In this document: positions 20,801 through 29,009 of the stretch, one piece after another | How positions within the stretch are numbered: the first letter of the stretch is position 1 | How the letters are laid out: each line of letters begins with the position of its first letter | Origin: a virus | Length of the DNA: 49,121 nucleotides | Direction: 5' to 3' (one strand) | IMG/VR virus record: IMGVR_UViG_3300027833_000075 | Span: 1 to 49,121 of that record | Program-made: the position numbers and the translations under genes | Notes under the pieces: generated by a model | Databases searched by the model: none | Seen by the model: only the letters and a program-made list of their open reading frames with translations | What the model was told of the DNA's origin: nothing

Positions 20801-23800
20801 GTACAGCAAATTCTATTGTAACTACATTCACAGTTGAGGACGCAAGTTTTAGTGCAAATGTAAGTTCAAGTGCTTTAAGTCTAGCAGTTAATAACGGATT
20901 AGTATTTACAACAGATATGGACACATCTACAATTGCAAATTTAGGTGTTGTTAAAATTAATAATGCAGGTTACTATTCAGGCGTATACAGAGTTGTTGGC
21001 AAAACAGCAAACTCAATAAGTGTTTATGGTGACTATGTTGAACCTACAAGTGTTGTACTCACAGTAGCCACAACAAGTGGAAGCACAGATACAACTATTG
21101 CTACATCAAATGTATTAATTTCTACAGGCATGTTAGTAAGCGGCACAGGTATTACTAGTGGTACAACAGTTACAGACATTACAGCAACTGGAGTAACATT
21201 ATCTCAAAATGCAACAGCAACTGGAACAGCAAGCCTTACATTCCAAGATAACATATTTGTTGATGCAACTATATTATCAGACCAAGTAGATGTTACATTA
21301 GTTGAAGCACATACACTTGCAACTGACGGCTCTGACACAATTGTAGATAAAGTTGTAAACATTGAAGAAATGGAACCAAACTATTATAACTGGGCATGGA
21401 AAGTAGAGTCTGTACCTAGCAACACAATTATACGTTTAGAAGGTTTTGCTTATGACCATCCATATGTAACTGGTGGTGTAAGATACGTTTCACAAAAAGA
21501 ATATAATATACATGGAGTAGATACTTTAGCAACAGATGGCGGTGAAGATTCTGAAGCATACCTAATTTCAAAACATGATGGTGATATCATAGTTAACGGA
21601 GCCAAAGTAGCTAATGCCTTCCCAATGCATACATCACAAGAATATGCTGATGAAATTAATAGGCAAGTGGCAATTAAAGCAGGCGCGATTATTCAATGTG
21701 ACTCAATGTACCTATCGTTAACTGGTATATCAAACAATCCTAGGATCCGTGGAAGACAGCATGTAATGAGAAATGGCAGAGGTACTAGAGGCGGCAGAGG
21801 CAGAGGTCAAATACCATTTAAGTCAGGCATGAAATTGCCTAACAATGTTTTTAATAACATAACAACACAAAATCCTATACCTGCTGTGGGCACACCATTT
21901 GTGCCGCAGACACCATCTCCGGCGTCAGTAGCATCTAGCGTGTTCGGAGGAGTCGTAAATAGTCTTATTAATGTAACAAACAATGTAAGGGCAGGCGGTA
22001 CAAATATTAAAGGCAACCCGGTACCAGCACCGGCAACACCACAACCTATACCAACAATTATTCCACCAACAGCAGTGGGACGAGGTATCACTGGACCTGG
22101 AGCGGGGCCAACGGCTTCCGGAACAACAGTTGTAGACTGGACACCGTTAATGACTATTACACAGCATGACGAACCATGTCCTCCTCCTCCACCAGTACCA
22201 CCAGCGCCACCGGTGCCGCCAGTAACATCCGTATTTGTAAACGAGATGAACTCGCAAGGCAGAGGTACAACAGAATCATTTAAATATAAGTTTGCTTCAG
22301 ATTCTAGTCAATCATACACAGTTAAAATACTGTTTGATATGTATAGTGCTAAAGACAGACTAACAGTATATCAGAGTAAATCTGCAGGGCAAAGAGGTAC
22401 TAAAATTGCAGGTACAGGTGTTTTAAGTACGTTGAGTAATATAACACAGGCAGATGTAAATGCATGGTCTAATGCTAAGTGGCAGATTTCCGCTGGCTTA
22501 ACACAATGGCAAAGGAATAATATAGGGCCCGGTAGCCTATTAGGTCAAAACTATACTTCACATGGCAACGGATTTGTAAAAGAAAACGGTAAAGTAACAT
22601 GGTCATATAATGCCTCTAAAGGTCAATACATAACTATTACGGTAGACAAAGATTCTAAAACTAGTACAGCATTTAGATATTACATGGAACATCCAGCAGA
22701 CGATAACAAAGGTGGTGGATATCCTGCGGCAGGCACTACAGGAATTGGATCTCCACCTCCAAACGGAAGCCAGGGTATAAAGTTTCCTAACTTGCCAAAC
22801 CAAACACAGGTACATGGCACACCGTTCTCATTACCTAATTTACAAAATATAGTATCATCAGGTGTCGGTGTTGGTTTCTTGAATATGGGAGGCAACTTCG
22901 GTCTCGGCGGAAGTGGAGGCGGCTTTGCTTCAGTTAATTTGAATTCATCTATGACGTACCCACTGAATCTTTCACCAGCTGGTGTCCCTTCATATAAACT
23001 TCCTGGATCAGCAAGTTATCCGCTTGGTAACCAACTATCTAATGTTGGCACAGGAACTAAGACAACAAATTCAGCAGGAACATCTTACATATCATTAACT
23101 GCATTAAAGAAAAATTCTACTAACGGCACAGTATCGCCTGTGTCAAAGCCAGTACATGTTCCAATATGTAAGCCTAAGGCTAGAGTTAAAGTTTGTGGAC
23201 AAACTAAAATGGTTGGTAAAGGCGATTCGTTCTTTGTTAACGGTGACAAGATAACATTAAGTGGAACTACTAACTTAGACGCAATTAAGAACGAAATACA
23301 AAGTCAATCAAAATCAGTTAATGTATCAATAACAGTAGATCCAGCAACAAAAGAAAAGTGTTTGATGATTGTTAACAAATTATCCGATCCAATGATACTT
23401 AGAAATGGTTGTGCTGGCGGCATATACAAAGAAGTGCTTGACTACTCTATTAAACAAGATAATCAAGTATGCTTTAGCAAAGAAACAGTAGCAGGTCCAA
23501 CAACGTTAACTAATGCGCCAAGTGGTGGCGGTAATGCTACTATTGTTGGAAGTAGTGTGGCATCATATACTACTAATACTATAACAGCAGATCAAAACAA
23601 ACAAGGGCTTGTTAAAAATAATATATGTATTACAGCAGGCACAGGATACAGTCCAGGTGACGTAGTAAGGGTTATGGGTGGCACACCTGTAGTTAGTCAA
23701 GGTACTAGTGGTATAATTGATCTTACTGTTAGCAATCCAGGTTACGGATATACAAATGCAAACGGCATTGCTACTCCATTAACAATTAAAATCGGACAAC

Positions 23801-26800
23801 GAGGAGAACCAGGATCAGGTGCAACAGTAGATTATAATTCAATTAGTTATGATTCAAATGGCGGCATACAAAAAATTAGTATATTACTAGAAGGTAGTGG
23901 ATATAGCATAGATAATCCTCCAACTGTGACAGTTAAAGGACAGGGTAGAGATGCAGTTATATCAGCAAGACTTAAAGAACAAGTTGCAGTTGAAAGACCT
24001 GCTAAGTTTATTATCACAGGTGTTGATGCTGACGGCGGCATAACTGATATACAAGTTATTGATAGAGGCATATACAAAATATTCCCAAGTGACTTAGACA
24101 GCGGTGTACCTATCCAATATGATATTAAGCGTTCGCAAACAGGTGCTAATCCAAATGAAGTATTAGGAACACTGGGCTCAGCAGGCGAAGGCTCAGGCGG
24201 TAGAGTATTCCTAACAGCAAGAGATATTCCTAGTTGTAATGAGAAAGGTAATGCGTTAAACGATTTAGGTTTACCTGAAGGAACAATTAACAGACGTTCT
24301 CCATTAGGTCAATTAGCAGATGATATCACTAGATGGTCACCTGTAGACGAATTTGGTAATCCTTTCTTTGGAGCCGAAGAGAAACAATACGGGCCAGACG
24401 GCAGAGAACTTAATCCAGATGACGGTGGCGCTGGCGGACTTTTACCAGGCACTACAGGACGTCCAGGTGGAGGTTTTGCAGGTAGTGGTGACGGCACAGG
24501 CGCTGACGGTGACGGTATCAATTTCACTGATGATCCGTTAATGTTTAGTGAACTTATTTTAGGTGGACCTGATATCGATGGTATAAGAATAGAGGATCCA
24601 TTGAACCCAGGACTATTGAACTCAATGGGTATAACTGACGGAGACTATGTATGCGGAGTACATCCAAACTTTGAAAACATTGATTCTACTGGAATTGATC
24701 CTCAATTGGATGTCACTGGAGCATTAATAGATACCACCACAGGACAACAAATAGGACGTGGCGGCGGCTACCAAGGCAACATGCCGTGGGCGCCAGGCTT
24801 TAACTTAGCAATGGGGTTAGGTAATGCTAGTACAATTGCTAACTTATATGAGTATGAACTTAGACAAGTAGACGGCACTAGTCCTGTAATATTTACTAAC
24901 GACAATCTTCTTAGACAAGATGTTAAGCCGTTACTATTAGAAAGTATGCGATTTGATACTGAATCAGGCTTAACATTATCAGGCATGAGCAACGTTTGGA
25001 TTGATAATTACGGTGGCAATGGCTGGGCATATATAGAAAATGGCACTGTTATTAGAAAGCAAGAGTCTATGACAGATATTGCATTCTTAGATGATGTAAT
25101 TACATATGATGCCGAGACTGCTGAAAAAGAATTTGATATTAATTTATATGATCCGTTCAAAGGTATTATACCAGGATTCATAGATAAAGATATTACATAT
25201 AAATCAGAACACGATCCAATTGTGTATGATCCAATGTATACTAAATTTGGTGCTGAGCAAGTAGGACAAACTTGGTGGGACACTAGTAGAGTTAGATACA
25301 ACTGGTATGAGCAAGGCACAGGATCATATGGACAGTTTGCTTACAACAACCAAGAAAGAAATAATAATTGGGGCTCTAAATTCCCTGGTAGTGAGATTAT
25401 AATTTACGAGTGGACTAAGAATTCTGTTCCACCCGAAGACTACAGCGGACAAGGTGTTGCTATAAATTCTAACCAGTTTGTACAAGAACAACACATTAAC
25501 CGTAAAGGCAAAACAATAACTTCTTATTACTATTGGGTTAGAGGGTTGGCAACTGTATCAAATGATGCTATGGCGAATTTAGGTAGAACTCATAGCACAC
25601 AAGAACTAGAACAATTGCTGGACAATCCAGAAGGAAATAGAATACCTTACTTTGCACTTGTTTCACCAGAAGCAATGACTATTAATAAGTTAGGCGATTT
25701 AATTAAAACAGAAGACTCTATTGTAAGTTTAAACTTTAGAAGAAAAGATTCAGGGTTAGCACAAAAGCATACCAGCTGGTCACTAGCAGGTGAAGGCGAT
25801 GCTAGTGCATCTATACCTGACAGTTTAAGTATTAAAGTTATAGACAGTTTAGCAGGATATAATGCTATAGACGAAGTGGTTCCAGTAGCAGGATTAAGTG
25901 CTGGCGAAAGATACGGATCATCGTTTAGACCTAGACAAACAATGTTTAAAGATATTAAAGCGGCTAGGAAGCAAATGTTCGAAACATTAAATGACATATT
26001 CTCAGAATTGCAAATGGACACAGTGTTTTTAGATTGGAGATACGGCTTGCCAGCGGCAACACCACATTTATTAACTACTAATTGGTTTAAGGTATTAAGA
26101 ACTAACAAGGTAAAGAATAATAAAATTTACTACAACGAAGACTATAAGCCACTTAGACGAGTTACATCTGAAAAGCAATTACAATTATTAGTAAACTTAT
26201 TAGATAAGAGTATTGTCCAAGTACAACAAGATAATGCATCTAAATATAAATTATTTGAATATTCTAAATCAGATAATACGTTTACACTAATTGCAATAGA
26301 AAATGAAACTGTACAATGGGACACTTCGGTGTACACTGAAAAGCAACAAATAGAACTTGGAAAAGAAATTAGACAAGTATTAAATCACTTGTATACTAAT
26401 GTGTTTGTTGGTTCACACAAACTATTTTGGAACAAGTTATTCTTTAGTATGGTCAAATATGCAATTGGCGAACAAGTAGAATTAAGTTGGGCATTTAAAT
26501 CAACATACTTGAATGTACAAAAACAAGAAACAGACTTAATACAATTTAAAGGTTTAAAAGTTGATAACTTTAGTAAAGCAGTAGATTACTTCAACGAAGT
26601 TAAGCCATACAGTAGTAAGATTAGAAACTACAGGGATATTAAACAAGCACCGATAGAAGTAATGACTGGCTCAACAGGCGACTTTGATAGGCCTCCGTAC
26701 TTCGACGAAGATTCATCTACTGTAAGAATATTAGACGCCAGTATTAGTACTGATGCAAATATACTTAATAGCGATCCGGCATACGCAGGATTTGTAAGTA

Positions 26801-28338
26801 GTAATGCACCTGTAAGACAGGTTAATACTAAAATTATATTTGACAGAGTAAATGCAGACTTGTTTGAAAATAGTTATGAAACACTTTCACAAACTGTAAC
26901 AGCAACATCTGACTTAACCGAAGTAGCATTTAACTTTATACCATACATTACTGATGCAAGTGACGTATCAAGTCTTACAGTTAAAGTCAATGATGTAATT
27001 GTGCCTAATGTTAGTACTAGTACGTTACTAAGTGGAGATCAGACTAGAACAATAGATGCTGATGGGAACGAGACTATACTAACCGGTGATGCAATAGTTA
27101 ACTGGACATACAATGTTGCTGATAACAAAGTAGTATTTAATAAAACGTACACAGATAATCCAACACTAGGTGGAATACAAGCAGGTGACGTTCTAACATT
27201 TGAATCAGTGTCTGGGTACAACCCAAGCAAAGAAACATTAAAACAGAGTGTTGCTAAGAACATTGTGGCAATTGAGTCAGAGGGTTTTGCTAGTTTAGGA
27301 AATACTTCATTGAACTGGAGAGCCGCTGACAGAGAGTTTAAGTTTAATACAGAAATTAGAACAGCGTTTATACATGCTATGGATTCTGCACACGGTGTAG
27401 GCACAGGAATTGATCCTATATACACAACTGATAAAGCTCTTATGACCAATATGGTAAATGATGGTAACCTAGACTATACATTAAGTTTAGTTAGGACTGC
27501 AATCGGTGGAGACTTTAAAGGTGAAATGCTAGATGCTAACGTGTTCACTGATATTGTTCCTGGAGAACATCCAACTACATACTACACTGATGCAAGAGGA
27601 TTTGACTTCTTTGCATGGGATGATGAAGTTTGGGATAAAGATGTTAGTGTTAAAAACTTCCACGGTGTGTTTAATCAAGACAGACAGGGCAATGTGAACT
27701 ACAGAATTAATAACGAAACTATATTTGGTTTTGATGCTGTAACATTTACTAAGTCTGGCTACGGACCAAATAGACCAGAAGAACTAGTTGTTGTGCAACC
27801 GTTTGAAACATTAGTTATGAATGTTTACACTAGTAACGTTTCGCATGGTAATGTAGCAATAGGAACAACAAGTTCTAAGCCAGTAAGACATACTGTGTTT
27901 ATGGATTTATTTGGAAGAACAGATTATTATAGAAGTTCTACTACAGGATTAACAACAGTTACAGAAGTAGTTAATTCTTGGGATACTTCAATTACAGTAG
28001 CAGATGATAGCGTGTTACCACAAGCGGCGGCAAGTAATAAAGGTGTTATATGGATTAACTCAGAAAGAATAGAGTACACAGGAGTTGATTCAGTAAATAA
28101 CAAGTTGCTAGGCATTATACGTGGTACTAGAGGTACAACAGTTAATCCAAGTATTGCAGTAGGCAGTAAAATATATAACGGTGAAGAGACAGAAAATATA
28201 GCACTGGAGAATTTCAGAGATCCACAAGACCTTAATTGGTTGGCATCAGACAGTAGTAGTTATATTACAACAAGTTTAAGTGATACATCGGGCGGTGTAG
28301 ACACAGATAGTATCGTAGGATTCATTCAAGGTACTTAA
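11821..28338 (+). CDS. Giant 5505-aa virion structural protein (gp7/gp8/gp10 position)
   Basis: This uninterrupted 5505-codon frame fills the place where T4 encodes gp7, gp8 and gp10, so a giant baseplate wedge or fibre scaffold is likely. Visible modules are: a helical-acidic N-terminus (1-150); three copies of a beta repeat with the core TGTGI/SGTGI (near 447-514, 2921-2989, 3081-3143); a YHYH-like domain (about 1381-1460, WHYN and GWAFDGNPIYGPYGYTD); PGYGY/GSGY beta-strand repeats (about 2234-2277 and 3937-4090); an Arg-Gly-rich patch (3308-3330); a Pro-rich hinge (3452-3469) followed by a beta-sandwich-like domain (3471-3627); a Gly/Asp-rich linker near 4200-4234; and a C-terminal hairpin repeat (about 5377-5444). 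AGGA lies 6 nt before the ATG. The exact T4 equivalence is inference. Confidence 0.75.
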   Translation: MADKQISKLPGQGQTTVLKNFFETTVEQLFSKSNIETISAYVGRKEPDQFDSSRDHYITEPDASRQKYSLEPAINTIDATTGRSTNILFYEDFVNQIKSYGVDTKNENVLFDTNFYSFLPPIDYDKLVNFQEYFWSPEGPNKLAISGTAQSTINILKDVIGKKEYTSPNGVTLKNGAVIEFEGTHVIPASYLNNRYIVEGVGESIVLYLKDQNFSAIFSTPAFTPWDEELITEETTLIATTIPSGSISASALLLEDNGTPRQYYDEFGEVVENEFFTSLADTDLNGNAYWTGYVTGADGFLSYMNTGLYGFDAEPWDGGNTQSTPDYMLMQRGAVDNNTWSRINFWHHKDRFIDSGTSLPSKNVRAKRPILEFNRNLELYNFGTTGLTFSADLSGADYTKAEIQGRPISAPLDSQGLKVANKIVLPDETTAISQYIYVVEDTQTQTLNGAVTSSTTIVLDNSQDVYPGARVTGTGISAGSNTLVDTVDTDTNTVILTTAETLADGVTLTFSNRVKLTRMPHDTNPVGAVDGDANFIPWTPTVGDTLPILFGNTHQGKEYYWTGTNWEVGQRKASVNTAPLFKAYDSKKRALDDDLLYPQSSFKGTPLFSYKTATTSTVNDSVLGFPLEYRNFNNFSEIVFENNMSSAVISYTPFGANATNFVKGYIYYKQSNTDGTITYDTAWRGHKDPFKQKVEDDYEVAQADIDNSRVHWEITAIPSDVNDIRVKVNGERRTDWTYNASLKTIQFNEFNLTKDATIRISTPTTTGLLEDKARHGRYELPIGWYANTNKDDILSVSEPQYLEHVKTYIEEQEFISGDALGDNNFVDLDDDKKLANKIVQTDDDLLMAGFLVSNDAFNIVDAIKFNGDEYLKYKNRFKKETKRYINTTDTTSMTNHAILEDVLQNVIAYNPGKLVFDYSYMLAIGDRYDEEIVVINNIVQKEYTLTNYLNLSNIENAIHVYDQDANGNDVLLLIDKDYTMTGTSGVCTLTFTTEYDLTLGSSIKIRFFNKNRESAQCPPTTAAMGITPVHIPTMMLDTSFADPINVIVGHDGSRTVADNDKQDEILLEFEKRVYNSVQQVYRSRPSYPDLNVHDVRPGAFRNTGIDRTAYYNILRENFNKFIARNEADFVVNEYYDADKPFSWNYNSGTTEPGYWRGIFEDCFDTARPHTHPWEMLGLVKKPTWWDSQYITTTYTNYGSNNKPMWTDIEDGIIRQGDNENLINSVYKTNNPYARIGLKAMLPVDENANLLAPANIASTSSTTKTISWVQTETGTATANATSFVGTTDGLHLNERTDGNTTYVNVTTNNILNHDIGTFPISNSTAFVEDKESKYAIKVTDDTTNGNYYIQANTTVATAFTGATTTGSTHKGIAVNGALVFNEDSGVAIDTSNNWHYNAMFRNEVGRDSAGGNPDTNNRYGYVQPSPQTVGLTEWDTSSHSPIVGWAFDGNPIYGPYGYTDRLDDTSAIKRLDSGYSLRTDSRDTIALGVGGMPTGEFIEDYVWDSSTGDLDPFNGRFMVTPEFPSGVWAYVATIDSAGAPAYPYTTGPKFRFAPTDLANNILGAGTFATAGTENYELVNTQTTTYTADTVSTANEWKFGDGAPVENAWKMSEQYPFALAEALFLTKPGKFASVFAEPEKIIRSTANSLQLLDSQTFKRYKVKDAVVHGNTAADNKTLLTNTGYTQFIDSYLRFNGIDTKTVFAEPFKTVNGKLGHKFAGFVDKDTMTVFSDSYSTTGDSSSLILPHEDIQVNIHVGPYATTNQYTGVMVELTEQGYYKVSGYSSTKRFFEIETANKEGKRTEVMVGGEAADFVQHSSTLQYVAGDIIKSGYNYFQAKSTVPLGTPVTDTGYYQRLPSLPMVNAAEATYYLEGTGITERVEYGTVYKNIGDVFEFLADLGRKQKALGYDFNDYDNSIGDVSDWIYAGKQFLFWSLGKWAAGNTLSLSPMARNIKFTAATGRISGIDESNKGQFSILDETGKKILPADCVIVRDSNTIEVSPPEGKQIFGIILHTNNIEHAMLVNNRTVFGDTIYDTVFGHRQKRLKIKGKRTANWTGSLMSEGYLITDNGLKPNYDTLAADIGRYNEVGYVPVERHVYEASRRQYGYNERKYLREFELVDDNQFDFYNGMIRDKGTKSSIEKLLNSDKVLVPGSIAVYDEWALKNGEFGDVENTQRLDIKVEDSEITSENQLIQIVYPEDVVSVISEVEVLGATTKFYSVPVLEIEGPPAEIPGSFAYGGGTTAEALVNLNTDGTIKDVVVTEPGYGYTINPSVTVVAAQLLTANITTYFSKPYAISNSYLDNSGTYSGNALTGISITDNFSANASSFIDLSSSSNISLVADAINLNANTNANVSATVLTISTSVATNYMLQIEGNDFTLSSANDAQKDDLVNKLKLDNSANIILDTGTKRFQPRQRYSFESANATTSSDVIVNVNGEAVDESGNWVFDSGSRTTITPTERTVAGSLTYTFAPMSGNGLSQTTLASGNIELENLQVINGNYPHIEVLVNGTLLSDALETDGTNGFQIDNIAGTDNATITFYDVTKLPGGELNENTPITVIERASIDFLPAYQGDLPGKGLNIKVKATDALAARLKQQRTLEITPDDLSDSTILIDVDDSERFIHRPTDMKSKNLWPVTKNVNFTGVTDSKYSPLPNAGYISSYNVGYQAMDLQDFTNLFDIESRPASKIPQENDVVHFAISEHDDFDAYKLVEPANSNVAYIKFNEDRGTSLLYTDVSLNQYANMNVLSDEANITNYYDNVIALKRDGIVMDDFFANIELANGEKAYDNTIMEVNSPVAYFLNEDQIIKNSITISGIGYKEPLRLLIDKIEPTVSGNVSAATYYVNTSETFALDANVGTGNTVDLTYTGTTSINDLEEGSYVTFTDASSGSLNGNTYKTSNVSVSPPTMATTLTGTTDTGVYSTTINGTVSSATTIVITATSTLISIGQIVSGTGIPADTKVTSIDSDGVTIGLDTTVSITSGTDVQFSKRTSNFSTANSIVTTFTVEDASFSANVSSSALSLAVNNGLVFTTDMDTSTIANLGVVKINNAGYYSGVYRVVGKTANSISVYGDYVEPTSVVLTVATTSGSTDTTIATSNVLISTGMLVSGTGITSGTTVTDITATGVTLSQNATATGTASLTFQDNIFVDATILSDQVDVTLVEAHTLATDGSDTIVDKVVNIEEMEPNYYNWAWKVESVPSNTIIRLEGFAYDHPYVTGGVRYVSQKEYNIHGVDTLATDGGEDSEAYLISKHDGDIIVNGAKVANAFPMHTSQEYADEINRQVAIKAGAIIQCDSMYLSLTGISNNPRIRGRQHVMRNGRGTRGGRGRGQIPFKSGMKLPNNVFNNITTQNPIPAVGTPFVPQTPSPASVASSVFGGVVNSLINVTNNVRAGGTNIKGNPVPAPATPQPIPTIIPPTAVGRGITGPGAGPTASGTTVVDWTPLMTITQHDEPCPPPPPVPPAPPVPPVTSVFVNEMNSQGRGTTESFKYKFASDSSQSYTVKILFDMYSAKDRLTVYQSKSAGQRGTKIAGTGVLSTLSNITQADVNAWSNAKWQISAGLTQWQRNNIGPGSLLGQNYTSHGNGFVKENGKVTWSYNASKGQYITITVDKDSKTSTAFRYYMEHPADDNKGGGYPAAGTTGIGSPPPNGSQGIKFPNLPNQTQVHGTPFSLPNLQNIVSSGVGVGFLNMGGNFGLGGSGGGFASVNLNSSMTYPLNLSPAGVPSYKLPGSASYPLGNQLSNVGTGTKTTNSAGTSYISLTALKKNSTNGTVSPVSKPVHVPICKPKARVKVCGQTKMVGKGDSFFVNGDKITLSGTTNLDAIKNEIQSQSKSVNVSITVDPATKEKCLMIVNKLSDPMILRNGCAGGIYKEVLDYSIKQDNQVCFSKETVAGPTTLTNAPSGGGNATIVGSSVASYTTNTITADQNKQGLVKNNICITAGTGYSPGDVVRVMGGTPVVSQGTSGIIDLTVSNPGYGYTNANGIATPLTIKIGQRGEPGSGATVDYNSISYDSNGGIQKISILLEGSGYSIDNPPTVTVKGQGRDAVISARLKEQVAVERPAKFIITGVDADGGITDIQVIDRGIYKIFPSDLDSGVPIQYDIKRSQTGANPNEVLGTLGSAGEGSGGRVFLTARDIPSCNEKGNALNDLGLPEGTINRRSPLGQLADDITRWSPVDEFGNPFFGAEEKQYGPDGRELNPDDGGAGGLLPGTTGRPGGGFAGSGDGTGADGDGINFTDDPLMFSELILGGPDIDGIRIEDPLNPGLLNSMGITDGDYVCGVHPNFENIDSTGIDPQLDVTGALIDTTTGQQIGRGGGYQGNMPWAPGFNLAMGLGNASTIANLYEYELRQVDGTSPVIFTNDNLLRQDVKPLLLESMRFDTESGLTLSGMSNVWIDNYGGNGWAYIENGTVIRKQESMTDIAFLDDVITYDAETAEKEFDINLYDPFKGIIPGFIDKDITYKSEHDPIVYDPMYTKFGAEQVGQTWWDTSRVRYNWYEQGTGSYGQFAYNNQERNNNWGSKFPGSEIIIYEWTKNSVPPEDYSGQGVAINSNQFVQEQHINRKGKTITSYYYWVRGLATVSNDAMANLGRTHSTQELEQLLDNPEGNRIPYFALVSPEAMTINKLGDLIKTEDSIVSLNFRRKDSGLAQKHTSWSLAGEGDASASIPDSLSIKVIDSLAGYNAIDEVVPVAGLSAGERYGSSFRPRQTMFKDIKAARKQMFETLNDIFSELQMDTVFLDWRYGLPAATPHLLTTNWFKVLRTNKVKNNKIYYNEDYKPLRRVTSEKQLQLLVNLLDKSIVQVQQDNASKYKLFEYSKSDNTFTLIAIENETVQWDTSVYTEKQQIELGKEIRQVLNHLYTNVFVGSHKLFWNKLFFSMVKYAIGEQVELSWAFKSTYLNVQKQETDLIQFKGLKVDNFSKAVDYFNEVKPYSSKIRNYRDIKQAPIEVMTGSTGDFDRPPYFDEDSSTVRILDASISTDANILNSDPAYAGFVSSNAPVRQVNTKIIFDRVNADLFENSYETLSQTVTATSDLTEVAFNFIPYITDASDVSSLTVKVNDVIVPNVSTSTLLSGDQTRTIDADGNETILTGDAIVNWTYNVADNKVVFNKTYTDNPTLGGIQAGDVLTFESVSGYNPSKETLKQSVAKNIVAIESEGFASLGNTSLNWRAADREFKFNTEIRTAFIHAMDSAHGVGTGIDPIYTTDKALMTNMVNDGNLDYTLSLVRTAIGGDFKGEMLDANVFTDIVPGEHPTTYYTDARGFDFFAWDDEVWDKDVSVKNFHGVFNQDRQGNVNYRINNETIFGFDAVTFTKSGYGPNRPEELVVVQPFETLVMNVYTSNVSHGNVAIGTTSSKPVRHTVFMDLFGRTDYYRSSTTGLTTVTEVVNSWDTSITVADDSVLPQAAASNKGVIWINSERIEYTGVDSVNNKLLGIIRGTRGTTVNPSIAVGSKIYNGEETENIALENFRDPQDLNWLASDSSSYITTSLSDTSGGVDTDSIVGFIQGT
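13159..13362 (+). repeat. Beta-repeat module, copy 1, in giant protein
   Basis: The encoded pattern is NGAVTSSTTIVLD, then VTGTGISAG, then VDTDTNTVILT, then GVTLTFSN. It is the first of three diverged protein-level repeats in the giant gene; phage fibre and tail proteins often carry this type. The DNA is diverged, so the copies are old. Confidence 0.65.
15961..16200 (+). other. YHYH-like domain segment in giant protein
   Basis: The encoded residues NNWHYNA and, about 40 residues later, HSPIVGWAFDGNPIYGPYGY match the hallmark pattern of the YHYH domain family. Its role in virions is not established. Confidence 0.6.
20581..20787 (+). repeat. Beta-repeat module, copy 2, in giant protein
   Basis: The encoded pattern is NGTVSSATTIVIT, then VSGTGIPADTKVTSID, then GVTIGLDTTVSITSGTDVQFS. 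It aligns with the modules at 13159 and 21061. Confidence 0.65.
21061..21249 (+). repeat. Beta-repeat module, copy 3, in giant protein
   Basis: The encoded pattern is TTSGSTDTTIATSN, then VSGTGITSGTTVTDIT, then GVTLSQNATATGTASLTF. It lies under 300 nt after copy 2, so copies 2 and 3 probably arose as a local duplication. Confidence 0.65.
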
Positions 28339-28354
28339 TTAAAACTATTTTTAA
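28339..28354. other. AT-rich stem-loop upstream of a late promoter
   Basis: TTAAAA (28339-28344) and TTTTAA (28349-28354) can pair across a 4-nt loop, directly after the giant gene's stop. It has no GC and no T-run, so it is a weak terminator at best. A late promoter follows 8 nt later. Confidence 0.35.
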
Positions 28355-28362
28355 AGAAAAGT

Positions 28363-28370
28363 GATAAATA
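28363..28370 (+). promoter_or_regulatory. Late promoter GATAAATA, leaderless arrangement
   Basis: The octamer starts exactly 13 nt before the ATG at 28376, so the predicted +1 is the start codon itself. There is no ribosome binding site upstream. Confidence 0.8.
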
Positions 28371-28375
28371 ACAGC

Positions 28376-28996
28376 ATGGAAGATAAAGAGATAATTAACC
28401 AAGAAAAAGCGGAGAGTCCTGTGGATGATACAATGGGTCTAAAGATGTCCGGGCATATTCTTATAAAAGATAAAGAAACCGGCGAAGAACTTGTTAACAA
28501 ACGTAATGCTATTCACTATGGTAACATGGCGAATATGATTGCTCGTGCAATGACTGATAAATTAGGTGACTACTATGTTCACTTTATGGGTTTTGGCAAC
28601 GGAGCAACAAGTGTTGACACAGCAGGTAAAGTAATTTACAAATCTCCAAGAGTAAGTGAAAGTTACGAAAGTAGTGGAACATTATACTCAAGAACTTATC
28701 AGAAAGTAGTTAGTAATAACACAGCAACGGATAAAATCGAAGTTATCCCTGGGCCAAGTTATACTGACTTAAAAATTACTTGTACATTAGGATATAATGA
28801 GCCTAGTGATGCTGATGCATTTGATACTAGTACAACACAAGATGGCTCATATGTATTTGACGAGCTAGGTTTATTATCTTATGCTGATGATATTAACGAC
28901 AGTATTTTACTGACACATGTTATATTTCACCCAGTACAAAAAAGTAAGAACAGAGAAATTGAAATCGTTTATACGGTTCGAGTTCAATTAAATTAG
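28376..28996 (+). CDS. Virion-associated structural protein, conserved in marine T4-like phages
   Basis: This 206-aa protein probably belongs to the distal baseplate or fibre assembly. The segment GLKMSGHILIKDKETGEELVNKRNAIHYGNMANMIARAMTDK (24-65), followed by FMGFGNGAT, resembles small proteins that sit next to fibre genes in marine T4-like phages. The rest is beta-rich (ITCTLGYNEPSDAD; ILLTHVIFHPVQ; IEIVYTVRVQ). The start at 28376 was chosen over an upstream in-frame start at 28361 because that one lies inside the late promoter. The next gene starts 13 nt downstream, so the two are co-transcribed. Assignment is by family memory and position. Confidence 0.6.
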   Translation: MEDKEIINQEKAESPVDDTMGLKMSGHILIKDKETGEELVNKRNAIHYGNMANMIARAMTDKLGDYYVHFMGFGNGATSVDTAGKVIYKSPRVSESYESSGTLYSRTYQKVVSNNTATDKIEVIPGPSYTDLKITCTLGYNEPSDADAFDTSTTQDGSYVFDELGLLSYADDINDSILLTHVIFHPVQKSKNREIEIVYTVRVQLN

Positions 28997-29009
28997 AGGA
29001 ATTTAAAAA

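Noticed and set aside
25647-26108. 153-codon minus-strand frame, and similar long antisense frames within 12000-28000
   Set aside because: They are by-products of long AT-rich sense coding; none has a promoter or ribosome site.
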